Part shown: positions 1 through 7,419 of the stretch, in pieces
Numbering within the stretch: the stretch's first letter is position 1
How the letters are laid out: every line of letters starts with the position of its first letter
Assembly (NCBI GenBank): GCA_902779395.1
Contig: CACZBK010000032.1
Location: 1 to 32,829 of the forward strand
Source of the DNA: an uncultured Lachnospiraceae bacterium
Lineage (GTDB): Bacteria; Bacillota; Clostridia; Lachnospirales; Lachnospiraceae
Direction: 5' to 3'
DNA length: 32,829 bases
Translations under genes and position numbers: made by a program
The notes under the pieces: generated by a model
Told to the model about the DNA's origin: nothing
Database searches by the model: none
Seen by the model: the letters and a program-made list of their open reading frames with translations, nothing else

Positions 1-63
1 GGGCATAAGTGTAAGTGCGGTAACGCACTCAGCGGAGTGTCACTAATCGGTCGAGGGCTTGTT
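1..63 (+). rRNA. 23S ribosomal RNA, 3' end (partial)
   Basis: The first ~63 bases carry the conserved 3' terminus of bacterial 23S rRNA, including the CACTAATCGGTCGAGGGCTT block next to the final helix. The gene enters from outside the window. No 5S rRNA follows in the 117 bases before the tRNA. The 3' boundary is approximate, set by the end of the conserved block. Confidence 0.85.
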
Positions 64-113
64 CTGATAAGGTCTGTTGGTTTGAGAGATTCTGTATTCA
101 ATTTTCAAGGTAA

Positions 114-141
114 TTGACACTTTGATAGTATAGTGTATAAT
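114..141 (+). promoter_or_regulatory. Promoter of tRNA-Asn
   Basis: Consensus -35 TTGACA (114-119) and -10 TATAAT (136-141) are separated by 16 bp, about 40 bp upstream of the tRNA. The tRNA can therefore be transcribed independently of the rRNA operon. Confidence 0.8.
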
Positions 142-179
142 AGGGATTCACAGACAGTGGATCTCTTTTGTATAAATAA

Positions 180-251
180 TCCTCGATAGCTCAATGGTAG
201 AGCACGCGGCTGTTAACCGCGGGGTTGTAGGTTCGAGCCCTACTCGGGGAG
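180..251 (+). tRNA. tRNA-Asn (anticodon GTT)
   Basis: A full cloverleaf can be folded by eye. The acceptor stem is TCCTCGA/TCGGGGA, the D arm GCTC-AATGGTA-GAGC, the anticodon arm CGCGG-CTGTTAA-CCGCG with anticodon GTT, the variable loop 5 nt, and the T arm GTAGG-TTCGAGC-CCTAC. The discriminator base is G and CCA is not encoded. It reads asparagine codons. It has its own promoter and is followed by a terminator. Confidence 0.95.
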
Positions 252-266
252 CTTTTTTATTACAGT

Positions 267-290
267 AAATCCCGAAAGGGATTTTTTTTA
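267..290 (+). terminator. Rho-independent terminator after tRNA-Asn
   Basis: AAATCCC, a GAAA tetraloop and GGGATTT form a perfect 7-bp stem that runs into a T tract, 16 bp after the tRNA. It closes the rRNA/tRNA transcript. Confidence 0.85.
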
Positions 291-370
291 TCCGCGGGAG
301 ATTATAATAAAGTAGCAGTTTATTTATTCCATGCCGCGAATTAATTATGCGATAAAAACGGATTACATAT

Positions 371-398
371 TTCATAGAAAAAAAAGATATGGTATATT
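371..398 (+). promoter_or_regulatory. Candidate promoter placing the transcript start at the ATG
   Basis: TTCATA (371-376) and TATATT (393-398) are 16 bp apart. The -10 element ends only 6 bp before the ATG at 405, and no Shine-Dalgarno sequence is visible. If this promoter is used, the mRNA would be leaderless or nearly so. Confidence 0.35.
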
Positions 399-404
399 TT
401 TCTT

Positions 405-2117
405 ATGGAAAACAGTGCAAAAGCGAAAAAGAGATTGATACAGATTAGTCCGTTTATATTGGCTATAGCAGCTTATATTATTTATTGTTTTACCGGATCT
501 TTGTATCATGATTATGATAACTATTTCATAGCCATAATCTGTAATGGCTTATTGGGGAATAATAATTTCAGCCAATATACTCATCCGCTTCTTTGCCTGA
601 TATTACGATTGTTTAAATCATTCCTTCCGTCAGCAGATGTATTTACTGCTTTTGCACATTTTTTGCTTATTTTTGCACTGGGATGGATGCTGCAGATACT
701 TTTGGAGATCTTTGGTTCTGTTAGTGAAAGGATAGTCATAATTGCTTCTTTTCTTTATCTTTGTTTCGGAATTGTTCTTTGGAATATTAATTATACCGTT
801 TGGGCAGCTTTCTTATCATTTGTCGGTATTTTAGGGATTGTTTTTTCGGAAGATGGTAATAAAGGAATAAAGAGACAGATGACCGGGGCTGTTTTGTTCG
901 GCTTTGGAATGATGTTCAGATGGGAAGGATCATTTCTTCTTCTGCCCTATATTGCTTTGATCATATTGACCGGTCTTGCAGAAGATCATTTTTCAAAAGA
1001 AAGCATAAAAAGAACGGCAAAACGATTTATGCCTTGGTTAATAGTGATTTTTGGCCTCGGGATAGGTCGAAATGTGTTTTACTCGTTTGAACCCTGGAAG
1101 ACGGATCTGGCTTATGATAATGCACGAAGGATAATGGAAGATTTCCCGACACTGAGCTGGGATGAGATGCCTGTAATACCGGAAGGGGCAGATGAATATA
1201 CATATCGCGGTGTAACCCATTGGATGAATGCTGATACAGACGAAGTAAGTGCTGAAAAATTATCCGAATTTGTTGCACTCGGTAAGATTAACAAATATAA
1301 TTATGATGCTGAAGGATTGGGCAAAGCATTTATAGAACTTGGGATATTTCTATTTCAGGAAAAAGATGCACTTTTATTACCATTCAGTATACTTTTTTTG
1401 TTATGTATAAGCTCCAAAATGTCAAAATATCATTCTTTGGGGATCTGGATGGCTCTGGTGGGGACCTTTGTCATTATCCTGTATTTTATGATGCGGGGGC
1501 GGTTATTACTCAGGGTATGTCAGCCGCTTCTTTTAGCTCTTTTTATGATCAGTATTGTTTTTAAGTATGAAGCGGTCAAAGATGAAAAGCACATAAATCT
1601 TCCGATGGATATAGCGATAGGTATTCTTTTCCTGGTGGGATGTATAAGCTATGGAAAAGGTGTTTCAGCCGGGACAAATGTCTTTAATGCAGCGGACGGC
1701 AGACCGGAAGAACAATATGCATCCGTTTATGCAGAAGATAAGATCTATCTGCTTGGTGGGGTTTTAGAGAGTATCGATCTAGGCGGAATGTTAACGCAGG
1801 GATGGAATGGCATTGTATGGGAACTGATGGAGAAGGGAAGGCTGCCTTCAAAAGCTTTTCTCCGGCATTTTCTGCCGATAGGCATGTACTGGTATGGACA
1901 GGAGTACTACCGCAGCATGCTGGAGGAGATCGGTGTTAAAAATCCGATTACTGCGCTTTTCGAACAGGATAGAATGCGTTTATGGGATATGAGTGATGAT
2001 TCCGCATTCAGGGAATATTTTTTTGTATACCTTTATCGCTGCTATGGCGATATGGATGTAATAAAGGAAAAAACGATGAACGGTCATCAGGTTTATCGAT
2101 TTGAAAAGAAAAGATAA
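405..2117 (+). CDS. Multi-pass membrane protein, possibly GT-C/EpsG-like glycosyltransferase or polymerase
   Basis: This 570-residue protein has about nine to eleven hydrophobic segments, starting at roughly residue 14. Between the first segments is an acidic/aromatic loop (HDYDNY, then THPLL). That resembles the acidic first external loop of GT-C glycosyltransferases and the polysaccharide-polymerase-like EpsG group, but I cannot assign a family. The C-terminal ~150 residues are soluble and probably external. No ribosome binding site precedes the ATG, and a -10-like TATATT lies only 6 bp upstream. The stop at 2117 is 13 bp before the next gene, so the two are probably co-transcribed. This suggests a membrane enzyme acting with, or on, the secreted repeat protein downstream. 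The fold is inferred from hydrophobicity and one loop only. Confidence 0.75.
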   Translation: MENSAKAKKRLIQISPFILAIAAYIIYCFTGSLYHDYDNYFIAIICNGLLGNNNFSQYTHPLLCLILRLFKSFLPSADVFTAFAHFLLIFALGWMLQILLEIFGSVSERIVIIASFLYLCFGIVLWNINYTVWAAFLSFVGILGIVFSEDGNKGIKRQMTGAVLFGFGMMFRWEGSFLLLPYIALIILTGLAEDHFSKESIKRTAKRFMPWLIVIFGLGIGRNVFYSFEPWKTDLAYDNARRIMEDFPTLSWDEMPVIPEGADEYTYRGVTHWMNADTDEVSAEKLSEFVALGKINKYNYDAEGLGKAFIELGIFLFQEKDALLLPFSILFLLCISSKMSKYHSLGIWMALVGTFVIILYFMMRGRLLLRVCQPLLLALFMISIVFKYEAVKDEKHINLPMDIAIGILFLVGCISYGKGVSAGTNVFNAADGRPEEQYASVYAEDKIYLLGGVLESIDLGGMLTQGWNGIVWELMEKGRLPSKAFLRHFLPIGMYWYGQEYYRSMLEEIGVKNPITALFEQDRMRLWDMSDDSAFREYFFVYLYRCYGDMDVIKEKTMNGHQVYRFEKKR

Positions 2118-2130
2118 GAAGGAGGATATG

Positions 2131-5100
2131 ATGAAGAAAAAAGGAACGCAGCAAAAAATAGCTTCATTTATGAGTCTTGTAATGTTGCTGGGGACTCTGT
2201 TCACACCATTCGGACAGCCGGTTTATGCATCGGATACGGATGCAGAGACAGGGGAAGAGCAATTAATTGAAGCGGCAAGTGAAAATACCGTTGAAGATGT
2301 AATGGAGGAGCAGAGGATGAGCCTGGCGGAGCTGGCTGAAGAGTATTCAGTTCCGGAAGACAGGCAGGGTGAGAGTTACAAGATCATTTATATCATGGAA
2401 GAAGGGGTCAGTCTTAGAGAAGACTGGGAGAATAAACTGTCAGAAACCGGTAATGAAAGTATTTCTATGGGGGAAGATGGTCAGGTAATCCAGACTTTTG
2501 ATAAAGACAGTGAAGATATCCTGGCCCAATTGGTATATGTAAAGAATGGAAGTTTTACCCGCAGGGAATCCAGATGGAAATTATTTTATGAGGAAGAGGA
2601 ATATGTTCCTCCATATAGGGATTCTAAGGGATATTGGCATAATCCCGACCCAAGGATTGTTACCAAAACACTTATAGTTTCTGCAAATACAGCAGTGAAA
2701 ACATTGCAGCAATATGCTTTAAATGGTGTGATCCGTGTCTATCCCAACTGGGAGGATCCGGGGAGCCTGCTTCATGTTGATTTCCATTCCAATCTTGAAC
2801 CGGATTCCGTTAAGAGCATAGAGTTTAATCCCTCTGATCTGAGATTTGAAGTGCCCGGAAACCGTGATGAGCGTTTGCAGTTTAAAAATGATGGCTTCAT
2901 GGTTGTTTCATGGAATATCGTTCAGGACGGAAGCGGAGAGGGAACAGTTTATCGTCACACAGATGTAGATATGGAAGAGCTGCTGGAAATGGGCAGTGGT
3001 AATGGGAAAAGCTGGAAGCTGGATCTCTATGCTCAGTGGGAAAAGCTGTCTTATGACATGGTTTTCGACAGAAATATTGAGCAGCTTTCAGCAAAGGGAG
3101 TACAGGCGCTTGATCCCGGAGTTTCGACAAACGAGACAGATGATATAGCAAAGGATTATGCCTGGGATGAAACGGTATCAGTAAATGGATATACAACGGA
3201 TCATCCCGGTTATGAAATGCTTGGCTGGGCATTCACAAAAGATGCAGAAGAAGCAGTGATAACTGTAGATGGTTTATCGAAGCTGACGGCAGATGAAGTG
3301 TTCACGATGAAGGAAGCAAGCCCTGTTGCAGATGATAAGGAAAGTATGGTGCTTTATGCTGTATGGGGATATCATCAGTATAAGATCGTATACCGTGGTA
3401 TAAAGGTACTTTCGGCAAATGCGGTGTCAGAAAACAGTATTTCCGGCAATTCTTCTCTGACTTCAGCGGGAAATAACGTTGAAGATATTTCGGAAAGTGT
3501 TTTTTGCGATAATGCTCTGAAATATGAAATCCTGGGAGAAGAAGAAACGGCAGCGATCACAAAAGGTCTTCCGTTAACATATACAATAGGTGAGCAGTTG
3601 ATACTGCCGGGACCGGATTATATCAATGAAGGAGCAACAGATCCGGAATTTACTGATGAGTATGATTTCATATGCTGGACAAAAAATAAGTGGATGCGTG
3701 TAGATGTTCGTACTTTGGGCAAAAATGGAGATATCAATGGTAAAGACGTGCTGCTCTATGCCGTTTATAGCCCTAAGCAGATGACGGCATCGGTAAATGT
3801 GGCGCAGAGCGCATCTAAATTCAAAGTCCAGCAGATAAATACACTTAATCTGCTGGATTCCCGTGATTATGCCGTTATACGCATTACAGATACGGATTCC
3901 CATGCGGACATGCTGAGCGTAAGCTTTGATAACGGAAAGACGGAAACAGATTATTATGAGCTATGTGAGGTTGACAGTACAAAGGCTAAGCTTGGACAGG
4001 GCTATGCTACTATCGGAATAAAGCTTAAGGACAGTGTGAGAGCAGATAAGATCAAACAGGCAGAGACAGATAAAAAGCTTTTAATCCGTGTGCGTGGCGT
4101 GAATGATCCCGAAGGTTCTGAGCAGACTCTGAGCATTAAGCTCAAGACCGTATATAAGATTCCTTCCTTTAGATTCGATGCTAAAAGCGTGACCATTTTC
4201 CCTGCATTGACAGGAGAAGATGGAAAGGCAGAATTTATGATCAATGAAAAGAACGGTAATTTTAGCAGCTGTCTTTTGGCCGGAAAATGGGAGCTGGCTT
4301 ATGTAGATACGTCTAAAAATAATATTATAGATAATGTTGAGCTTAGCCTGACAGGAGATAACAGCATACTGCTTAATGCTTCAAAGGAGACGAATGTCAA
4401 AGGATATATCAGAATACGTAACACCAGCTGGATAGAAGGTGCATACAGTTATGTATCATTGCCGGTTAAAAACAGTACAAAGAAGGCATCGATAGTTATT
4501 ACGAAAAAAATTATCACATTAAATAATACATCTGAAAATGAAGAAGTATTTGTGGGTATAAAAACATCTGGAGGCATGATGACTGATGCGTTGGATTATA
4601 CGCTGACACCTGATAAAAAATGGCCGGAGAAAGGGCTTACGGCAGAATTGGTAAAAGGCGGTATCCGTATAAATGGTGCTAAAAATGTAAAGAAGGGAGT
4701 CTACATAATAAAAGTATCCTGTGAGGGTATGAAGAAAAAGCTTCTTAAAGTAAAAGTTGTGGATACGAAGGCAGAAAAGGCGCTGAAATTTAAGATCTAT
4801 GGTAAGGTTGATGCTGTTTATGGCGGACAGGTGTTTCTTAAACCGCAGATAAAAGGGTTTTCAGGTGAAATAGTTTCTGTTAAGCTTACAAAAGAATCTG
4901 TGGCTCTCGATCGGGAGGATCCGGAATTGATGCGTTATGAGGCTTTCTGGGATGGTGCGTATGTTGTATTGTCGGCAACTGATGATTTTCGTCCGCATAC
5001 GGAAAAAATAACGGAAACAGTAGAATTGACATTATCTACAGGGCAGAAACTTTCGACAGAGGTTGTACTTAACCCGGTCAAAGGAAAATTCAAGCTGAAC

Positions 5101-5448
5101 GCATTAAATGCTGTCGTATCAGGAAATAGCGTAAGCGTACCGCTGATGGCTTCATACACCTGGAAGTTTTATTACGGACCGAAAATCTGTGAGAAGCGTA
5201 TAAGTGATTTTGATATGACTAAGCCCGAAGTGAATGATATGATCAGGATAGAAGATCCGGGCAGTCTGAATAAGAAAGGCGTATATGCATTAAGCTACGA
5301 CAAAGGCATTATAACAGTCAATAAAGAGCCGGATCATAAGGCGGTCAAGAGCAGTGTTTATAAATTGAAGCTGCCTGCTGTATGGAGTGTGGACGGTAAG
5401 AAATACAGTGCGGTATTTGATCTTACCATAATGCCGGATGCGGAATAA
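2131..5448 (+). CDS. Large secreted protein with InlB/Flg_new-type repeats
   Basis: A 1105-residue exported protein. The start at 2131 is chosen because AAGGAGG (2119-2125) lies 5 nt upstream; an ATG at 2128 and an upstream TTG are poorly spaced. The N-terminus is a classic signal peptide (MKKK, hydrophobic core, cleavage after VYA). Blocks with the GYEMLGWAF...LYAVWG pattern match the Listeria-Bacteroides repeat (InlB B-repeat, beta-grasp) found in surface proteins of Firmicutes. The second half is Lys/Thr-rich and looks like serial Ig-like beta domains. No LPXTG sorting signal or C-terminal membrane anchor is visible, so it is either released or held non-covalently. It follows the membrane protein by 13 bp. 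Binding partner and function are unknown. Confidence 0.85.
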   Translation: MKKKGTQQKIASFMSLVMLLGTLFTPFGQPVYASDTDAETGEEQLIEAASENTVEDVMEEQRMSLAELAEEYSVPEDRQGESYKIIYIMEEGVSLREDWENKLSETGNESISMGEDGQVIQTFDKDSEDILAQLVYVKNGSFTRRESRWKLFYEEEEYVPPYRDSKGYWHNPDPRIVTKTLIVSANTAVKTLQQYALNGVIRVYPNWEDPGSLLHVDFHSNLEPDSVKSIEFNPSDLRFEVPGNRDERLQFKNDGFMVVSWNIVQDGSGEGTVYRHTDVDMEELLEMGSGNGKSWKLDLYAQWEKLSYDMVFDRNIEQLSAKGVQALDPGVSTNETDDIAKDYAWDETVSVNGYTTDHPGYEMLGWAFTKDAEEAVITVDGLSKLTADEVFTMKEASPVADDKESMVLYAVWGYHQYKIVYRGIKVLSANAVSENSISGNSSLTSAGNNVEDISESVFCDNALKYEILGEEETAAITKGLPLTYTIGEQLILPGPDYINEGATDPEFTDEYDFICWTKNKWMRVDVRTLGKNGDINGKDVLLYAVYSPKQMTASVNVAQSASKFKVQQINTLNLLDSRDYAVIRITDTDSHADMLSVSFDNGKTETDYYELCEVDSTKAKLGQGYATIGIKLKDSVRADKIKQAETDKKLLIRVRGVNDPEGSEQTLSIKLKTVYKIPSFRFDAKSVTIFPALTGEDGKAEFMINEKNGNFSSCLLAGKWELAYVDTSKNNIIDNVELSLTGDNSILLNASKETNVKGYIRIRNTSWIEGAYSYVSLPVKNSTKKASIVITKKIITLNNTSENEEVFVGIKTSGGMMTDALDYTLTPDKKWPEKGLTAELVKGGIRINGAKNVKKGVYIIKVSCEGMKKKLLKVKVVDTKAEKALKFKIYGKVDAVYGGQVFLKPQIKGFSGEIVSVKLTKESVALDREDPELMRYEAFWDGAYVVLSATDDFRPHTEKITETVELTLSTGQKLSTEVVLNPVKGKFKLNALNAVVSGNSVSVPLMASYTWKFYYGPKICEKRISDFDMTKPEVNDMIRIEDPGSLNKKGVYALSYDKGIITVNKEPDHKAVKSSVYKLKLPAVWSVDGKKYSAVFDLTIMPDAE

Positions 5449-5461
5449 TACGGATATGTAC

Positions 5462-5490
5462 TTGCGCAGCAGATATCAGCGTGATATAAT
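5462..5490 (+). promoter_or_regulatory. Promoter of the GMP synthase gene
   Basis: TTGCGC (5462-5467), a 17-bp spacer and a perfect TATAAT (5485-5490) lie 38 bp before the ATG. The gene therefore has its own promoter, separate from the secreted-protein gene upstream. Confidence 0.65.
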
Positions 5491-5528
5491 TCCACCATTA
5501 AAATTCTGAATAGTAGGAGGAATATATA

Positions 5529-6512
5529 ATGGCAACAGACAGAAGACCCGATGATATGGTACGTATCACAACACCTGAACTGGCGGATGCGTTTATTGCC
5601 GGACAGATTAAGGAAATACGTGAGCAGGTCGGGGATAAAAAGGTGCTGCTGGCTTTATCCGGCGGCGTTGATTCCTCAGTTGTAGCTGCATTACTTATTA
5701 AAGCAGTGGGTGATCAGCTGGTTTGTGTTCACGTTAATCACGGACTTCTTCGTAAGGGGGAGCCGGAGCAGGTAATAAAAGTATTCCGTGATGAGATGAA
5801 GGCCAATCTTATATATGTGGATGCTACAGACCGTTTCCTTGACAAGCTTGCCGGAGTTACCGATCCGGAAACCAAGCGTAAGATCATCGGCGGTGAATTC
5901 ATAGAAGTGTTTGCGGAAGAAGCAAGAAAGCTTGATGGTATCGAATTCCTGGCACAGGGCACCATCTGGCCGGATATACTTGAGAGTGAGGCGGGGATCA
6001 AAGCTCATCATAATGCAGGCGGTCTTCCCGAAGATATGAAGTTTGAGCTGGTCGAGCCTGTTAAGATCCTCTTTAAGGATGAAGTCCGTGTTGTAGGTGA
6101 AAGACTTGGACTCCCTGCAAATATGGTATACCGTCAGCCTTTCCCCGGCCCCGGACTTGGTGTACGTTGTCCCGGTGCTATTACCAGGGACAGGCTGGAA
6201 GCAGTTCGCGAATCCGATGCTATACTCCGTGAAGAGTTTGCCAGGAATGGTCTTGAAGGCAAGGTATGGCAGTATTTCACTGTAGTGCCTGATTTCAAAT
6301 CTACCGGTGTTAAGGATGGAAAGCGTACCTTTGACTGGCCCTGCATCATCCGCGCCATCAATACTACCGATGTTATGGAAGTTACCGTAGAACATCTTTC
6401 AAATGAACTTATCGATCATCTGGTAGAACGTATCATCAAAGAAGTACCGGGCATCAACAGAGTGCTTTTTGATTATACACCGAAGCCTCCGGCTACAGTC
6501 GAATACGAGTAA
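5529..6512 (+). CDS. guaA: GMP synthase, ATP-pyrophosphatase subunit (no glutaminase domain)
   Basis: The enzyme aminates XMP to GMP using ATP, the last step of de novo guanine nucleotide synthesis. The PP-loop SGGVDSS is at residues 44-50. The XMP-binding/dimerisation part follows, with PFPGPGLGVRCPG and an intact C-terminus ending ATVEYE. AGGAGG lies 8 nt before the ATG. The protein has 327 residues, whereas the usual bacterial GuaA has about 510-525: the whole N-terminal class I glutamine amidotransferase domain (~190 residues) is absent. There is no sign of truncation, because a clean promoter and ribosome site precede the ATG. It resembles the separate synthetase subunit of archaeal two-subunit GMP synthases. 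No glutaminase partner is in the window, so it may use ammonia or a subunit encoded elsewhere. Its 3' end looks like an integration site (see 12204 and 25434). Confidence 0.93.
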   Translation: MATDRRPDDMVRITTPELADAFIAGQIKEIREQVGDKKVLLALSGGVDSSVVAALLIKAVGDQLVCVHVNHGLLRKGEPEQVIKVFRDEMKANLIYVDATDRFLDKLAGVTDPETKRKIIGGEFIEVFAEEARKLDGIEFLAQGTIWPDILESEAGIKAHHNAGGLPEDMKFELVEPVKILFKDEVRVVGERLGLPANMVYRQPFPGPGLGVRCPGAITRDRLEAVRESDAILREEFARNGLEGKVWQYFTVVPDFKSTGVKDGKRTFDWPCIIRAINTTDVMEVTVEHLSNELIDHLVERIIKEVPGINRVLFDYTPKPPATVEYE

Positions 6513-6513
6513 A
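6501..6513 (+). other. guaA 3'-end attachment-like core, copy 1
   Basis: GAATACGAGTAAA spans the last codons (EYE) and stop of guaA. It matches the cores at 12216-12228 and 25434-25446 (GAGTACGAGTAAT) with two mismatches. The 3' end of guaA is a known target of tyrosine recombinases of genomic islands. The attachment role here is inferred. Confidence 0.5.
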
Positions 6514-6520
6514 GATCAGG

Positions 6521-6560
6521 TCCCGCAAGTCTTGAAAAATAAGGGCTTGCGGGATTTTTA
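6521..6560 (+). terminator. Terminator of guaA
   Basis: TCCCGCAAG (6521-6529) pairs with CTTGCGGGA (6546-6554), followed by TTTTT. A near-identical copy of this terminator sits at 12236-12277. Confidence 0.85.
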
Positions 6561-6576
6561 TAGATCGGAGACATAT

Positions 6577-7227
6577 ATGAAGTATGAAAATATAACACGC
6601 GCGGTATTTCTGAAGAGGCCTAACCGCTTTATAGCCGAGGTGGAGGTCGATGGTCATAAAGAGACAGTTCATGTAAAGAATACCGGCCGGTGCAGGGAAC
6701 TCCTGATACCGGGATGTGAAGTCTGGCTTACTGAACCCGGGACAGAGGGGAGAAAGACTAAGTATGATCTGATAGCGGTCCGGAAGAGTACAGGGGTATT
6801 ATTTAATATAGACAGCCAGGCACCTAATAAGGTGGTTAAGGAGTGGCTTTACGGGCAGGGGTATGACCGGATGATACCGGAATATACTTATGGTGATTCA
6901 CGCATCGACTTCTATATGGAACGCGGCAGTGAAAAGTATCTGATGGAGGTAAAAGGCTGCACGCTGGAGAGAGACGGAGTGGGATATTTTCCGGATGCAC
7001 CTACGGAGCGTGGTGTAAAGCATATACATGAGCTGATCAGGGCAAAGAAGGAAGGATACCGGGCGATACTTGCTTTTGCGATACAGATGGATGGAGTTAA
7101 AGAGGTAAGGGCGAATGTGGCTACACATCCTGAGTTTGGGGAGGCGCTCTCGGAGGCTGAGAAGAGCGGTGTGGAGATCCTGTTCCTGCAGTGTCATGTT
7201 GAACCTGATGAACTGGTGATAAGATGA
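6577..7227 (+). CDS. sfsA: SfsA-family DNA/RNA nuclease-like protein
   Basis: A 216-residue protein of the SfsA family (sugar fermentation stimulation protein). The family combines an N-terminal OB-like nucleic-acid-binding part with a PD-(D/E)xK nuclease-like C-terminal part. Visible family features are HVKNTGRC near residue 30, the nuclease-like DSRIDFY followed by EVKGCTLE, and the FPDAPTERG block. Length is about normal. The start at 6577 is set by GGAG at 6567-6570 and by alignment of MKYENI with family N-termini. A longer in-frame extension exists but would overlap guaA and its terminator. The biological role of SfsA is poorly defined. It lies 64 bp after guaA, behind guaA's terminator, so it needs its own promoter, which I could not locate. 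Confidence 0.9.
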   Translation: MKYENITRAVFLKRPNRFIAEVEVDGHKETVHVKNTGRCRELLIPGCEVWLTEPGTEGRKTKYDLIAVRKSTGVLFNIDSQAPNKVVKEWLYGQGYDRMIPEYTYGDSRIDFYMERGSEKYLMEVKGCTLERDGVGYFPDAPTERGVKHIHELIRAKKEGYRAILAFAIQMDGVKEVRANVATHPEFGEALSEAEKSGVEILFLQCHVEPDELVIR

Positions 7228-7300
7228 CTATTAAGAAGGGTGAAACTGCCAGACTCCAGTTCAGTTACTCAATGATGCAGACAATGATTTTTTGAGGCAG

Positions 7301-7333
7301 CAGGCCGGGGAGCAATCCCCGGCCTGTTTGTGT
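7301..7333 (+). terminator. Terminator after sfsA
   Basis: CAGGCCGGGG (7301-7310), a 6-nt loop and CCCCGGCCTG (7317-7326) form a perfect 10-bp stem followed by TTTGTGT. This GC-rich hairpin is the main structure in the 192-bp gap before the giant gene. A TATAGT at 7375-7380 could be the -10 of that gene, but no good -35 is seen. Confidence 0.85.
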
Positions 7334-7419
7334 AATTACCTACTTTTGGAGGTAGTCACCTGAAAAAAATAGGATATAGTATATGAATAGCACTGATTAT
7401 CAGACTGGAGGAAAATCAT

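Noticed and set aside
148-375. Minus-strand open frame containing GLEPTTPRL
   Set aside because: It is the antisense of the tRNA-Asn; this peptide pattern is a well-known translation artefact of tRNA genes.
5691-6395. Long minus-strand open frame (234 codons) inside guaA
   Set aside because: It lies fully opposite a strongly supported gene, has no family likeness and no ribosome site. It is a shadow produced by codon bias.
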